Origin: Serinus canaria
Lineage: Eukaryota; Chordata; Aves; Passeriformes; Fringillidae
Direction: 5' to 3'
Assembly (NCBI RefSeq): GCF_022539315.1
Contig: NC_066332.1
Span: 2,127,001 to 2,191,000, forward strand
DNA: 64,000 nucleotides
This document shows, piece after piece, positions 1 to 12,407 of this stretch. A program made the position numbers and the translations under genes. How positions within the stretch are numbered: the stretch's first letter is position 1; each line of letters starts with the position of its first letter. Below the pieces are notes generated by a model. The model worked only from the letters and a program-made list of their open reading frames with translations. It was not told the origin of the DNA and ran no database searches.

Positions 1-3000
1 TTTCCTGCTGTGTGCCTGGGAGGCCATCAAGAGTTTCTTTCCCACTTTTGGGGAGGAATTTGGTTCCTGCTCTGTGTTCCCAGTCCTTTCCTCCCTGCTC
101 AGTTCCCAGCCAGCTCTGAGGAGCAGCAGGGATGCCCCCATGAGTCTTTTCCATGACAATATTTCATTTCAAGCACCAGCATTTGCTTTCTGGCTGGAAG
201 AAATCCTCTGTTTATTCCATCTGCTCTCCTTGCCTGCTGTCTGTGCTGAGCAGACTCCTCTGAAGGCACAGTGAGATGGCTGAAGTGGTGCTTTGCTGGC
301 TGAAGGAACCCAGGTTCCAACCTGGATCCAAGCGCATTCCTGTGAATCCATCAAGGAAATCTCCTTGGGTTGAAACAGAAGAGGAATCCACAGGATTGGG
401 ATTGATCAGAGAGGTGCTGACAGAGGGAATCTCAGATTTTAGACTCTCTTCAGACAGTTGGAGCATAATTCCAGCTGCCAAGGAGGAATCAACAGCGATG
501 ATCCATGGATAAATGGAGCTGCAGTGCAGGACACAGGGCAGACCAGCAGCTCTGCTCTACAAATATTTCCTGTCGTGCTAATTAGGAAACAATCTTGGAT
601 TTTAGGTAGCCAATACTGTATTCAGAAATTATTCCCAATCTTATTTTTGCTCATCTGTGGCCTTAATTCATCTCCTCTTTTCCTCTCCTCCTCTGTTTGG
701 CAGATTTACTCCTGGATCAGCAGGGAGGCAAGGAGAGGAAGCAGGGCAGGAGCTGGGTGCCATTCCAGAGCTCTCTGGGAATTAACACCTCTCACCCTTT
801 TCATTTCATTTATTGGGAATTAATATTCCCTTTAACCTTAAACCAGTTCAGATTAAATCACAGAGGAAAAGAGAAGGAAGTTCCCAGTGAAGGAGTCAAA
901 GTGAGAAGGGTCCTCAGTAAAATTTCCCCAGGCAGTCAGAGAGGAAATGTATTTCTTCTTGTGCATGAGTTGTGTTCAAAATGCCCACTGGGTTAGGAAA
1001 CACAAAGAAAAGGGTTTGAACTGTTTTCTCTCTGAAATTGTTGCTACAGGAGCCACTCTTGATGCTCCAGATGCATCCAGTTCAATTAATTTGAACTTAT
1101 TGATTGCTAATTAATATTAGATGTAAAATATTTTCCGTGCAAACACAAAAAACAGCTCAAAATTTGCATTTTTATCTGTGTTTTGGTTTCTCAGGACTGG
1201 TGGAACACACAAAAAATATTTGTAGCCCTCTGAGGGTAGCAGGGATGCAAATGGTTTGGGAGTTGTTGAAATCAGATTTCTCAGTACAGTCAGAGCTCTT
1301 GGTGAATGGAACTGCAGCCAAATTTGTTGGTTCTTGTGGGCTGATTGTTTGTTGTTTAAAGCTTAATTAAAGCAACTTTTGCTTAAAAAGGAGGAGGAAA
1401 ACTCAAATTAAATGTAGATATCTGTGATAACTCTGTAATGCAGCTTTTTTCTCACAAACTGTGCTTGGAATGGGGGTTTAGATAGATGGCCATAGCTGAA
1501 AATAATAATAAGGAAATTCTATTTATGCCACAAGTTAAGAATTCCCATCACCAGCAAATCCTAATTTACTACTTCATCTGATTTCTGATGGGAAAAATCT
1601 AATTGCTTTTGTACTGGAAATAAAGTTGATTGAACTCTGAGTTTTTCCAGTGCCTCTAAAGGTTATTTCCCAAGCAGTGTTCTTGTACAATCTGCAGTGC
1701 TTTTTCATTTATCTGCTTTTTTCAGCAGATGAACATTCACTATTATTGTATGTAGGGGAAGGGAGACTCTTTAATTCTCATCTCCTTGGTAGGTGGGACA
1801 TTGTTTGCCTTCCAGAACTTCCCATGAAATCTCCTTTTAGAGATGTGATGGCAGAACCTCCCTAGAGATAATTCTGTGTGATATAGGGAGCAGCTAAATA
1901 TAATTTTTGTGGGTGTCTTGGTTTCATATCAAGCTCTGCAATTTCTTTCTAGAAGGAAATACTTGAAACTCCTGCTGCCTATAGGAACTGTTCAATCAGT
2001 ATTAACAGGCAACTTGTCAGGAGCCCAGTCCTTGGGAATACTCACTCTGGAGTTCCCTGGGCTTTAAATTGCAAATGTCAGTCATGAAAAACAGATTTAA
2101 TTTTGTTTTTTTTTTAATTTTGTGAAGAATTATAGAATTTCTATTTAGTTTAGGAAGCTAAAAATAAAAAAAAACAAAATTGGTTTTGCCTTTTGTTTTC
2201 ATAGAATCAAAACCAATTTACTCACATCTCTTCCTTTTAGTAATTCCTGTTGATGTAATAATTTCAGTTGACCTGAGTGGTACCTGCTGGTGAGAGGAGA
2301 ACTGATCCCAGGCCAGCAGCTTTATCACTCACCACAGTCTGCCTTGACAAACCATTTCACATGATCACTAAAACCCAGCTTTTCTTGTGAGATATCCAAC
2401 TCTCTCTGGTTTTGGCAAATCCCAAACTCCTTGGAGCCTTGTGCTGCTGCAGGGAAGTTTTGCTTTGTAGCAAGCCCAGGAGAAAGGCTCAGAGCAAGGG
2501 TGGTGGCATCCCTCAGACTGGGATCAAACCTTCCAAACCTCAAAGATTTCTACCAAAAGCTGCCCTTGAAAGCTTAGGTGGCTTTTCCTTCTCCCAGAAC
2601 TTGCTTTCCCATCACTGAGGCAAATTCCATTGAGTCCTTTTCCCCAGCAGGATTGGATCTGCCCTTGGAAAGGATTGCCACGAGGAATGCTGCTGGATTT
2701 TGTAGGCATCAGCACTGGGAAGGAGCAGGGTGCTGAAAATGAGGCAAAACTGCCCAAATGGCTTTGCTTGGCTTTGCTTTACATGGGGAGGAATTACTTA
2801 ATTGGCAGCATGATGTAACTGGAGAAACCAGTTGTTTTTGTAATTATGGGGATGTTTGTGTCTGCCAAGAGACTTCCAATGCAGCAGGTTTAAACTGATC
2901 CAATTAGTAACGAAATTGGGGTAATTAACCTATCAGTTAATGAATTGTGTGCATGCAAGCTGCCCTCAGCCCCTGCTTGGGGCTTGGGCTCTCGTCAGTC

Positions 3001-3074
3001 CCCTGCTACAGAAAGCAGATTTAGCTCCAAATCATCTGGATTTAAAGCATTTAGAGCCATGGAATAATTTAAAT
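1..3074. other. Unique noncoding sequence, no gene seen
   Basis: Mixed-composition single-copy DNA. Short open frames of up to 121 codons occur on both strands but overlap one another and show no domain, signal peptide or splice pattern. AT-rich stretches lie near 1080-1160 and 2090-2230, including a T9 run near 2107 and an A9 run near 2166. I recognise no repeat family here. Confidence 0.6.
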
Positions 3075-3470
3075 TGGAAAATACCCCCAAGATCGTGGAG
3101 TTCCAGCATTCCCCAGCCCTGCCAAGGCCACCACTAACCCATGTCCCCAAGTGTCACATCCTCAAGGCCTTTCAGTCCCTCCAGGGCTGGGGACTCCAGC
3201 ACTGCCATGGGCAGCTGTGCCAAGGCTGGGCAGCCCTTGGTGGGAAGGAATTTCCCCAAATATCCAACCTGATCCTCCCCTGGTGCAGCCTGAGGCCGTT
3301 TCCTCTCATCCCTGGGAGGTGACCCCCACCTTGCTCCAAACCTCCTCACACTGAGCTGGAGAGTGAAAAGGTCCCCCCTGAGCCTCCTTTGCTCCAGGCT
3401 GAGCCCCCCCCCAGCTCCCTCAGCCTCTCCTGGTGCTCCAGCCCCTCCCCAGCTCCATTTCCCTCTGGGA
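3075..3470 (-). mobile_element. CR1 LINE, 3' end fragment
   Basis: Reading the minus strand, this is the tail of an avian CR1 retrotransposon: the end of the reverse-transcriptase ORF (ORF2) and the short 3' UTR. On the plus strand it shows family phrases in the expected reverse order: AAGGCCACCACTAACCCATG, GACTCCAGCACTGCCATGGG, GAGGCCGTTTCCTCTCATCC, then CTGAGCCTCCTTTGCTCCAG. At about 395 bp it is the longest CR1 piece in the window, but it is strongly 5'-truncated compared with a full element of roughly 4.5 kb. Minus-strand translation gives an RLDIRKNFF-like and a SPALEGLK-like stretch typical of the ORF2 C-terminus, broken by frameshifts, so it is dead. The overlapping open frame at 3134-3685 is this remnant plus flank, not a gene. 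Confidence 0.92.
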
Positions 3471-5119
3471 TGAGCCAGGTGCTGGCCTGGGGTCTCCTCT
3501 TTGCTGGTTCCTGGGGCTTCTCCTGGCTCTGCACCCTGAGCTGGTGAGCAGTTGTGGTTTTGGAGGGATGATCCTCCAGGGAGGGATGGTTCCCACCACA
3601 GAGCCCAGAGATGAGCTGGCCCATGGAAGAAATCAGCTATTTTTGATAACAGGGGCTGTGATAAACACTGGACAGGGCTCCCCATAGTGGGGCTTGTTCA
3701 GGGCTCAGGGAATAACCCAGGAGGAGTCACCCAAGGCTGGTCCCAGGGCACAACTCACAGAAGGCTCCTCAAGACAAGGAGCTCTCTGGATAAACTCCTG
3801 TGTGCAGCACTATGGAAAATTTTACTCAGCAGTTGCCTTCCCTTGAAGTTGATTAATACAAGATTTCAGTGTTCCCAGTCCATTAATCTTCACAAGCACA
3901 TCTGCATACTGAAAAATGTTTTTAAAAACAACATTAAAAAAAAAAAAAGAAATTACAGGCGCTGATAATTTTGAAGATAAAAAGAACTTTAAAGAGTGAC
4001 AAGAAACTGCAGTTCACTTGCATGATGTGAATCCCAACCCAACCTGAGAGAGGGGCTTTGTCACTTGAAATATTTTAATTGAATGAGAGGAAAACATTGA
4101 AAAGTGGTTGTTCTCCAGGCAGTGGATGCAGCTCCCACTGTGAAATACTCTGGCCTGTGTTGCATCAAGTAATAGTATCTTCAAAAAGGAATTAGGGAAG
4201 TGTTAGAGACATTACAGGAGGAGTTGGAGGTGAAGTTTGGGCTGCTGAGAAAGTTAATTACCCTGAAAAGAAATTAATAGTGGAGGTGTGTAAGAGCCCA
4301 GTGCCAGGAGAGCAGGATTTGGGATTTACTGAGCCTGTTTTCCCCCAGCACTTCTGTTGGTACAAACAGGGTAACAGTGATGGCCACAGGGCTGATATTT
4401 CCTGAAATGCAGGATTTTAAGGGTTCCCTTCACCTTCTGGAGCTGCAGCCTAATGAACAGCAAACCCCAGGGGTGGTTTTATGAGCCTGGATTTCTGTTT
4501 ATTTTCCCAAGTACTTCTCCAGTAAGGAGATACCTGGAAAGGCTGCCAGGTAACTTTGGGATCATTTCCCATTTCTCCCAGAGCACTGAAAGCCCTTTTT
4601 GTGTGAGGCAGTGTCTGCTTCGAGGGGAGACAGCAAAACAAAACCTCCTGAACTCTGCTCAGCCCTTGCAGGGGGAATCTGGGGCTTACAGCTCAGGCAG
4701 GATCTTACCATGAACCAGCCTTCATTTGATGGGCTGGGACACTGCCAGGCACCTTCTGCCAGCTCTGGGGACAGCTGTGACATCTCCAGGGCTGAATTCC
4801 TGCATCTCCTCCCAAGCCAAGCTCTTCCAGCAAGGCACAAGAGCAAACCAAGCATGAAAGAGCTCAAAGTCTGGAAAATTCAGTTTAGCCCTTATTTAGT
4901 TCAGATTTTTACTGAAAGTAACTGGATCCCAAGTTCATTTAAAGAACTAATTTTCTAGATCTGAGTGTTTTTATAGCGAGGGGATGTTGTAAAGGAGTTG
5001 TTTATAATGGAGTTTATCTCAGGCATGGAACTTTTTGCCAGCCTAGTATCAGGAACAGTCTGGAAAAGCCTTCCAGTGGTGGTAGCTTAAGGAAGGGGAC
5101 CAGGGTGGGGGAGAAAACC
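3471..5119. other. Unique noncoding sequence
   Basis: No gene recognised. It holds an A12 run at about 3937-3949 and moderately GC-rich stretches with short overlapping open frames (for example near 4450-4960) that match nothing I know. The sequence between about 4000 and 4300 is AT-balanced and repeat-free. Confidence 0.55.
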
Positions 5120-5400
5120 TAATAAAAATAGCTGAGATCATTCAACAGTTATCAAGAAACAGATACTGCAATTTTATAACAGAGAGCACTAAAAGTATAT
5201 GCACTCTTAAAAGGCAATTAAAATGTATACTCCAAAACTATAAAACATTTTCTTTTCATCTGGAACATTGAGGGCAGATTACAACACATTAATAACGTTT
5301 TGTTTACAGTTCAGTTTCTGATGGCTTCCAAATGCAGTCTGTGTAGATTAACCAGAAGGAGTCCAGTTCTCTTTTAAGAGAGCTTGTAAAGGAAAGCAAT
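5120..5400. promoter_or_regulatory. Candidate conserved noncoding block
   Basis: AT-rich, repeat-free stretch between GC-richer flanks. It contains a forkhead-type TGTTTAC at 5301-5307 and several TAAT/ATTA cores. The call rests on composition and motif content only; no alignment was possible, so function is a guess. Confidence 0.25.
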
Positions 5401-5693
5401 GTGGTAAGATTGTTATGAAAAGCTGGTGTATTTAGGAAATAGCACTTAGCAGGGTCTCTCTGAATGGCTGCCAGGTCAGGAAGCTGAAGTGCAAGGCTTG
5501 GCCCTGGTTCAGGCCCCCCAGTCCCGGCTCCTTGACCACACAGTACGTCAGGAGCAGGAGCCCCACCACGCCCCCGCCCTTGGCACCAGCATTTTCACAT
5601 AACCCAGGGCTCCAGGGGGAGGGAGGCAGCTGATTAAAATAGAAATGGATAAATAAAACAGGCCTGGGAATGGAGCAGGACCTCGGTCCCGCT

Positions 5694-5722
5694 GCTCCTC
5701 CTCATCCTCATCCTCATCCTCT
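5694..5722. repeat. Short CTC/CTCATC microsatellite
   Basis: A CTC run passes into three copies of the hexamer CTCATC, in the middle of a GC-rich stretch. On the minus strand it reads as GAG/GAT and creates a D/E-rich artefactual peptide within a 141-codon open frame at 5548-5973. Confidence 0.8.
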
Positions 5723-5814
5723 GCCCTCCCCGGGCCTGTGCCAGCTGTGCCTCTCTCTGCAGGGCTGCAGCAGCACCAGGACATTGTCCCCAGATCTGTG
5801 TGAAATGGCACAGG

Positions 5815-5970
5815 CAGTGACAGGATGAGAGGGAATGGCCTGGAGCTGAGGGAGGATACAGGGCAGGAATTGTTCCCTGGCAGGGCCTGGCACAGGTGCC
5901 CAGAGCAGCATCCCTGGCATCCACTGCATCCCTGGCAGTGCCCAAGGCCAGCCTGGAGCCTTGCAGCCAC
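5815..5970 (+). mobile_element. CR1 LINE, internal 3' fragment
   Basis: Degenerate plus-strand CR1 piece. Recognisable phrases are GATGAGAGGGAATGGCCTGG (the ORF2 segment for a 'RGNGL' motif), GGAATTGTTCCCTGGCAGGG, CCTGGCACAGGTGCCCAGAG and GCCCAAGGCCAGCCTGGAGC. The terminal repeat of the 3' UTR is missing, so the fragment has lost both ends. It has an internal duplication of the CATCC-CTGGCA type. Confidence 0.8.
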
Positions 5971-8099
5971 CACTGCTCTTCACTCTCCAGCCTGTCAGGA
6001 TGCTCAGCTGTAAAAAAACATTCAGGCTTGGGTGGATGATGATGAACCCACGGCTTCACACATATCTGGGGTCCCTCCCTCTGAGTTATCCCTGGGATAG
6101 TGGGAGGTGGGCAGAGGCTGAGCAGGTGCCTGAGCTCCTCTCCTGCCCTCTGCATGGTTTAGCCACACGAGAACTTCTCCACATATTCCTGCAAATTCTC
6201 ATTCTCATCCCAGAGTGATCCCTCCACACGCTGTCTCCCTGATTTTTGTGATCACAGGAATGGGGGAAGCAGCATTGGCCTGGGGTTGGTTCAGTTCAGG
6301 GTATCATGGCTTCTGCCACTCCTGGGGACTTTTTCATTGCTGTTCTCTATTGGGAAAAGGTCAAAATGGGACACACTGCTGACCTAGCACAGGCTGTGCT
6401 TCAGGATCTCTGCTGTCCACATTTCCCCTTTTCCCTGGCAGCCAGCTCTGTGTTAAGAAGAGTAATACAACAGAGAAACTTTCTTCTTCTGCAATTCTGC
6501 AATGGTCTATTTTACATTAAATGGTAAATTTTATATTAAAAAGGGAACACAATTGCTCTCCAGTCACTCCTTCATGAGAGTTGTCCTTTGGCTGTGCTTC
6601 ATTTCCCTGTAGGAGTAAATCCTGATCATTTGTACAGGCTGTTTGCAGGGCTCTCCAACCACGCTTCTGCCCTTAGAAATTGATCCCCTGGTTAGAAAAA
6701 TCTGCTTTTCACAGCCACTAAGTTCACCTCAAAAACGTTTTTTGTAGAGAAATGGGGTGGATAAAGTGTGTGGTTCCATTCAGTGCTTGGGTTCCTAAAA
6801 ACTCCTTGGAAAGAGCCCTGGGTATTTGTAAGATGTTGTGCATTAGCAGCTCCTCCGTTTGATGGGAAAATCTAATAAATTGCTGTTCCTCAGAACTGAG
6901 TAATTATACACAAAATTCAGTGTGCCTGTGAGGGAGGAACTTGAGCTTGTTCCTGGTTTCAGACAGTGCCTCATTAAGCCACCCTAATGCCAGGGATGTG
7001 CAGCAGAAGACTGGGAATGTTAACACTTCCATTCTCATCTCCATAAATGAGGATTTGAACACATAATTCCCTGAGATGAGTCTATACCTCTTGATTTTTA
7101 TTTCTAAATCTATGCTGGACTGGCAGATGTTGGGGAATGGCTTTTAGCATTTTTTCATTTAGATTCTGATTAAAAGATACGCTCGTTGGGGTTTTTTTTC
7201 CCTTAAAACCAGCAAAACTAATTATTCATGAGCACAAAAATCATCATCCCCCACTAAGAGATGTCTCAGCTGAGGGTCAGCAGCAGATAACGTGAGGTCT
7301 GTGACAACTGTGTCCCAGAATGGTGTTTCTGGGTTTCATTATCTGCAGGAATGGAAGGGAGGAGAAAGTTCAGGAGCTGCTCCTGCCCCTGCTCCCACCC
7401 AGAGCCTGAGTGCCAGGAGCCAGGGAATGTGGCTTTGCTCAGGGCATCATTCCCAGCAGCTGAGAAGCTGAGGAGTGGGAAGGAACAGGGGAATTCTGGT
7501 TTTTAAGCTGCTCCAGGGTGACTGGATTCCTTCAGCTGTCTGTGTACCCCAAGACCTTCTCCTGGAATGGCAGTTTTCCCGTAGTTATTATTCACATCCT
7601 GCCCAGTTCCTGCTTATTTGTCACCACACCTTCATTACCATCAGGATGGAAACGTTTTCAGTTTCTTTGCTGTTCTCCTGCTTTGCTTCCTGATGTTGTG
7701 CAGCACCTGAAGGCTGAGCCTTTGGGCAGCTGGAGCACTGGGGAGGGATCCAGACTTGTACCACTGTGCATTGTCTAAAACCCCTGACTCGGAGAAAAAC
7801 AGTGGATCTGATTTCATTAGCTGAGAGATCATAATCCAATTATTTTATTTTTAATTTCTCTTTCCTGAGCTCTTTTGCAGATGCTGCTTTCTGGCCCTTT
7901 GACAGAAGCCTTTCAGCCTTCCCTATGAAAATCCCAGATTGCAGCCTTCCGTGGGGGTATTTCTTGAGTTATAGAGCTAACCTGAGAAGGCAGAGAAAGA
8001 GCCTTTTTACATTGCTACAAGCTGCCAGCTCCTCACTAATATTTTAAAGGTGTGGGTGCATGTGTTGCTCTTGTGTAGTATCAGTTCTCTCTGATTTTG
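5971..8099. other. Unique noncoding sequence
   Basis: No gene or repeat family recognised. Open frames up to 89 codons overlap in several frames and are treated as chance. A T8 run lies near 7192. The stretch 6520-7250 is AT-rich and unbroken by repeats. Confidence 0.55.
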
Positions 8100-8300
8100 T
8101 AAACAGAGCCCTGTGAACCCTGAGTACCCGAACTGCGGTGTAAAGGCAAAACTAAAATTACTCATTTAAGGTCATCTGTTTTTACTGACACACCAAAGGT
8201 CTAGGAGAAGGAGTGAGCAAGCATCATATTTCTCAAATACAGAATTTTTACAGTGGGAACGTGTTATAAAACATTCTGCCAGTGTTGTTTCCCTTGGGAT
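8100..8300. promoter_or_regulatory. Candidate conserved noncoding block
   Basis: About 200 bp of repeat-free sequence that keeps isolated CpGs (near 8129, 8135 and 8260) in AT-rich surroundings, with an ACTCATTTAAGG stretch and an ACACACCAAAGG-like stretch. Its character resembles vertebrate conserved elements, but no alignment was possible. Confidence 0.22.
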
Positions 8301-10852
8301 TTAGAGTGAGAGACATGAGGGCTGACAACTCTCTTCCTGTTGTAGGTCAGAGCTTCAAGGAACTCTGTAATCTTCCCACCAGCTTTACTCTCTCCTGGAA
8401 CTCACGGTTAAAATTAGATGCTGGCTGAACTTTAGCAGTTCAATTTGAAAGCTTTTTCAGAGGCAAAAGTAAAACAACTGCAGAGGGGAGTTTTCTCACA
8501 GTGCCATTTTGAGAACCACTCTGCGCCCAGGAACGTCCTCCGTGAACCCACGGCCCCCTTGCCTCAATGTTTCCATAAATCATGGTTAGCAGGAGAGGCA
8601 GCTGGGCAGCATGGAAATCATCTCCGGGGGTGCTTTCTCTTGCAGGGAGGTGTCTTTCTGCAGGATGGTACATTGCATTTTGGGTTGGTTTCTGTGTTTC
8701 TCACAGTTTCCCCTCCTGCCCCACGGCTTGGGAAGCAGTTTGTGCCCCAGCAGAAAGGCAGAGATCAAACAAACAAGGGGGGAAAGAGTGGGTGACAAGG
8801 CCTTACAGTAAGTGCTGTGAGTTATGGGCTGCAAAGCCAGGAATGAGGCAGGAATTGGAGCTGTGGCAGCGTGGGCACACAGTCCAGGAGGGTGAGGTGT
8901 TCTGCTTAGTCTCTGCTGCAGGATGCTGTGCCCGTCCCTCTCTGAGCCCAGCCTGCCTTGATTACCCCTTTTATTCAGGGCTCAAAACAGCTTGTAAATT
9001 TTTTTATCATTCCTTCCCAGATTGCGTGGAGTGTATTGTAGCCTTGCCTTTTCCCACATCTGTTTTCCAAACTCATTACTTTCATGTTATTAGGTTCATT
9101 GAAAGAGCTGTGTTTATTTCCATGCCGAGAGTTTATTTTTTTATCTTTGGAATTAATGCAACAACTCCATCAAACCCTGATTTATTTTAGAGAAATCACC
9201 ATCTCTCAGTTTTCCCTGTATATTAGTTGTTGCTAGCACTGACTTTATCCACAAATTGATCCCACTACAGCCCTGAGAAGCTGCTGCTCTGAGTTCAGGG
9301 ATGCTGTGCTGGGAACGCTGTTTGGAATCTCAATTTCTTGTGATAATAACACAAATACTGTCATTTAGGAGGATGTTCTCCTGAGAAGAGCATTTGTCCC
9401 TTGCCTGCTTGCACAGAACCTCACACAACATTTGTCTAATCCCAATTGAACCAAAGAGCTTTTCTTTAATACAAATATTAACCTGTGGCCAGTCTAACAA
9501 GTGTCTGAGGATGCTGAAATGTCTGTGATTGTCACTTTCCAGGCTGATCATCAAGCCTGTCTCTCTCTTATCTCGTGGTTTTGGCAGGGCTGTGTGATAT
9601 TTTTGCCACCTGTAGCTCCTGCTCCCAGTTTCACAGCAGGGGGTTTGGGGGGTCTGGCTGATTTTTGGTCTGTATTAATGAAATGTCTCAAATATTTGCT
9701 TGGCCTGGGACCATCAGGTACCTTTGCCATGGGAATAGTCAGTGTGATCCCAAATTCCACCCAGGGACACGAGGTGGGGTTAGCAGAGCTCTCCTGTATT
9801 GAATCCAGCTTGGAATTTAGGGGAAGAAATCCACAAACACACCATGTGCTATTTATCATTCATTTCCCCTTTTTCTCATTGCAGCAATGGACATTTCCTA
9901 CAGCTGAGAAAATTATGTGTCTGTGGCTAATCACCCTTCAAAATTCAAGTGGTATCTGTTGCAAAATCTGTGGAGGAGAGTTTTTTCCTGGAAAAATCAT
10001 GGGAGGGGAAATGCTCTCCCCTGTGGCAGTGGCTGTGCTGCCAGCCTTGGTGTTGGTGTGGTTTTAGCAGAACCAAGCAGGGCTCTGGGGGCTGAATTCC
10101 TTTGGATTTGGGGACAGATCCTGACCCCACAGGTGGTTCTGGGTTCTGGGCATCAGAACTGCATCAGTCACTGCAGGTTTGTAGCTGTTTGTGCATGAAG
10201 TGTCCATCCCAAAGGCACCCTGAAGGCATCCTCAGCAAACTTCTGGCTCTCCTCCCTCATTCAAAGGGGTGTAGAATTCTGTTTTATCAAAATTTTCAGA
10301 TTTCTCCTTGCCCTCAGGTACTTTATTTATTTATTTTATTCAAGATGAAGGCACTGCACATTCTGGCTTAGAAACATTTGCTCTCCATTAGTATCCAGTA
10401 ACCTCTGCTGGAAGTGCAGGAGAAGCCTTTGGCAACTGTAAGCAGTTGCTGGTTATTAATGCCAAAGCTGTAAAAATGAAAATAGGAAGTCACTGCGTGG
10501 GCTCTGAGTGTTGGTGTTGTGTACATTCCTAATTTAAATCACATATTAACCACAATTAATCTGCTCTCTAGATTTCAAGCATATGTTTCTCCTATCACAG
10601 AATGTTTTTTTTTTTTTACCTCTGGTGCTTTTCTTCTGATTGTTCCTAGTTGGAAAAGCTTTGTGCAAATTCAGGCAGTGAGGAGGAATTGTGATTTGTA
10701 TTATTTTAGGGAATCTATTTGTTGGAATGGGGTGGGGATGTTCTGCTGTGCAGTGACACATTCAGCTGTGGTTGGGGGGGAAGTTTTTTGAAATTCCCCT
10801 TTTTTCTCTCTCAGTCACTCCCAGATGGAGATGATGTTCTTGATTACAAGTG

Positions 10853-10853
<1 letters not shown>
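8301..10853. other. Unique noncoding sequence with chance long open frames
   Basis: Two plus-strand frames are long (202 codons at 8582-9190; 188 codons at 9501-10067). They have no recognisable domain, cross low-GC and high-GC patches alike, and are overlapped by open frames on the opposite strand. I read them as noncoding. A T12 run lies near 10606-10617. Confidence 0.5.

Positions 10854-10943
<90 letters not shown>
10854..10943. repeat. Pure (AAT)30 microsatellite
   Basis: Ninety bases of uninterrupted AAT trinucleotide, 30 units, flanked by TGG on the left and TCCC on the right. It forces poly-Asn (plus) and poly-Tyr (minus) into two spurious open frames at 10719-10967 and 10762-11097. 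The perfect register suggests it is young and length-variable between individuals. Confidence 0.99.
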
Positions 10944-11000
10944 TCCCTGAAGTCACACCACTTCTGACTGCTGATCCTCCCCTTCCCCTGATAATCCCTC

Positions 11001-11043
11001 TTTCTCCCCCCCACCCCCCTGATCTGATCTCCCTCATCCCCCC
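11001..11043. repeat. C-rich low-complexity tract
   Basis: C runs of seven and six bases separated by one A (11006-11019), then another C6 near 11037. The minus strand is G-rich and could form G-quadruplex-like structure. It begins about 60 bp after the AAT microsatellite. Confidence 0.75.
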
Positions 11044-11094
11044 ATTTTCTTTCCTAGCCCTGTGGGCTATGGAGGGATTAATTGTACCAATAAA

Positions 11095-11300
11095 CACAAC
11101 TTTATTTTATAGTTTTATAGCACGATTAGCTATCAAATACTCTGTGCTAAAATAACATTTGCTAGGCTGTTTCAAGACAAAGTTTTGTTAGGCACAGTGG
11201 GCCTTTAATCCCCGGAGGAGTTCAGCTAACTAAATATAATATTAGTTAACATACTTTCCTGATGTTAAGAAAATACTTCTGTGCTACTAAGAGCTCCTTA
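11095..11300. promoter_or_regulatory. Candidate conserved noncoding block
   Basis: AT-rich repeat-free segment containing a K50-homeodomain-type TAATCC (11216-11221), a CGATTAGC, and a near-palindromic patch around 11228-11250 in which AACTAA and TTAGTT face each other across an AT core. This gives it the composition of a developmental enhancer; the assignment is inference only. Confidence 0.3.
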
Positions 11301-11639
11301 GCCCTGGTATTCCACTGGCAGCAATGGCTCTTTTCCTTTGCTTGGGGTTTGTAAACTGGAGAACAATTTGGTTGATTAATTCTGTCCCTTCTTTTAATGG
11401 TGATAGATTTCTTCTATTGGAAATTCCCATCAGAGTTGCAGACAGCCCTTGATTCTGTCATTGTGCTATTAATTAAGATATTAGAGGAAATTGCTGTTTA
11501 CATAAGCTTTTGAGAGCTCACAGTTAGGAGCAGCACTTCATCCCTCTTGTGCCATTTTTCCACTGATCTAATTCCCCTGCCTCCTCTGGGCTCTCTGAGA
11601 TTTATTTCTGATACAATTCCCTTTGCTCCATGCCAAATC

Positions 11640-11860
11640 CCAGGATCCCAGAATGGTTTGGGTTGGAAGGGACCTTCAAGACCACCCAGTGCCACCCCTG
11701 CCATGTCAGGGCCACCTCCCACTGTCCCAGGGTGTCCCAAGCCCCATCCAGCCTGGCCTTGGGCACTGCCAGGGATCCAGGGGCAGCCCCAGCTGCTCTG
11801 GGCACCTGTGCCAGGGCCTGCCCACCCTGCCAGGGAGGAAATTCTCCCAAATATTATCAA
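11640..11860 (-). mobile_element. CR1 LINE, 3' end fragment, well preserved
   Basis: Minus-strand CR1 tail. The plus strand begins with AGAATGGTTTGGGTTGGAAG, the reverse complement of the CR1 3' end, followed by CACTGTCCCAGGGTG, GCCCCATCCAGCCTGGCCTT, CAGCTGCTCTGGGCACCTGT and GGGAGGAAATTCTCCCAAAT. It is one of the less diverged copies here. Its 5' truncation point lies near 11858, inside the first unit of the adjoining 50-bp tandem duplication. Open frames of 80-180 codons across it (11498-12092) are shadows of this repeat. Confidence 0.93.
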
Positions 11861-11948
11861 TCAGGATTATTTATCCAATAGCCAGAATATATTCTCCCAT
11901 ATATTATCAATCAGGATTATTTATCCAATAGCCAGAATATATTTTCCC
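11841..11948. repeat. 50-bp tandem duplication at CR1 edge
   Basis: Two copies of a 50-bp unit (11841-11890 and 11891-11940), followed by the start of a third (ATTTTCCC). The two copies differ by about one base. Each begins with ATTCTCCCA from the CR1 and continues into unrelated AT-rich DNA, so the duplication spans the element/flank junction and is younger than the insertion. Confidence 0.95.
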
Positions 11949-12407
11949 AAGAGCATGAGGGTAAAGTACAGAATAATCTCCCAAGAGGTGACAGCCTCAC
12001 CATGTGAAACATTTGAAGTGAGACAGACATCTTTGGAGAGAGCAATGCTGTGTGTCAGGGAGGAGGAGGTGGGATGGCTTTGCAAGCTCTGAATGCTCTT
12101 GGGGTTTACACGTGAGACCAAGTGAGGAAGGCTGAACCCAAACCCAAGTAAAGACTGAGAAATATTCCAGTGGAATATTCAGAGAGCTCTCTGACCTCTG
12201 TCATGTGTGAAGAGCAGGTGGGTGTCCCTAGGATGGATTGTCTGTGATCTCAAGGGCTGCTCTCTGCTGAGAGTGGCTCTGAGTTTCTTGCATGTCAAGG
12301 ACTCTGAGAGTAAAGCCCTCCCCAGTCTTTTAAGTGACCAGATTGTTGTAAAAGCCATGAGTCAGTGGCGCCTTTCCTCCCGTCCTCGCAGTGTCGAGCC
12401 CTCTGTG

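Noticed and set aside
3134..3685. 183-codon minus-strand open frame
   Set aside because: It is the CR1 tail read in a shifted frame plus flanking GC-rich DNA.
8582..9190. 202-codon plus-strand open frame
   Set aside because: No domain, overlapping frames on both strands, no splice or promoter context; frames of this size recur across the window.
9501..10067. 188-codon plus-strand open frame
   Set aside because: No recognisable protein; opposed by a 102-codon minus frame in the same region.
10762..11097. Poly-Tyr and poly-Asn open frames
   Set aside because: Direct translation of the (AAT)30 repeat.
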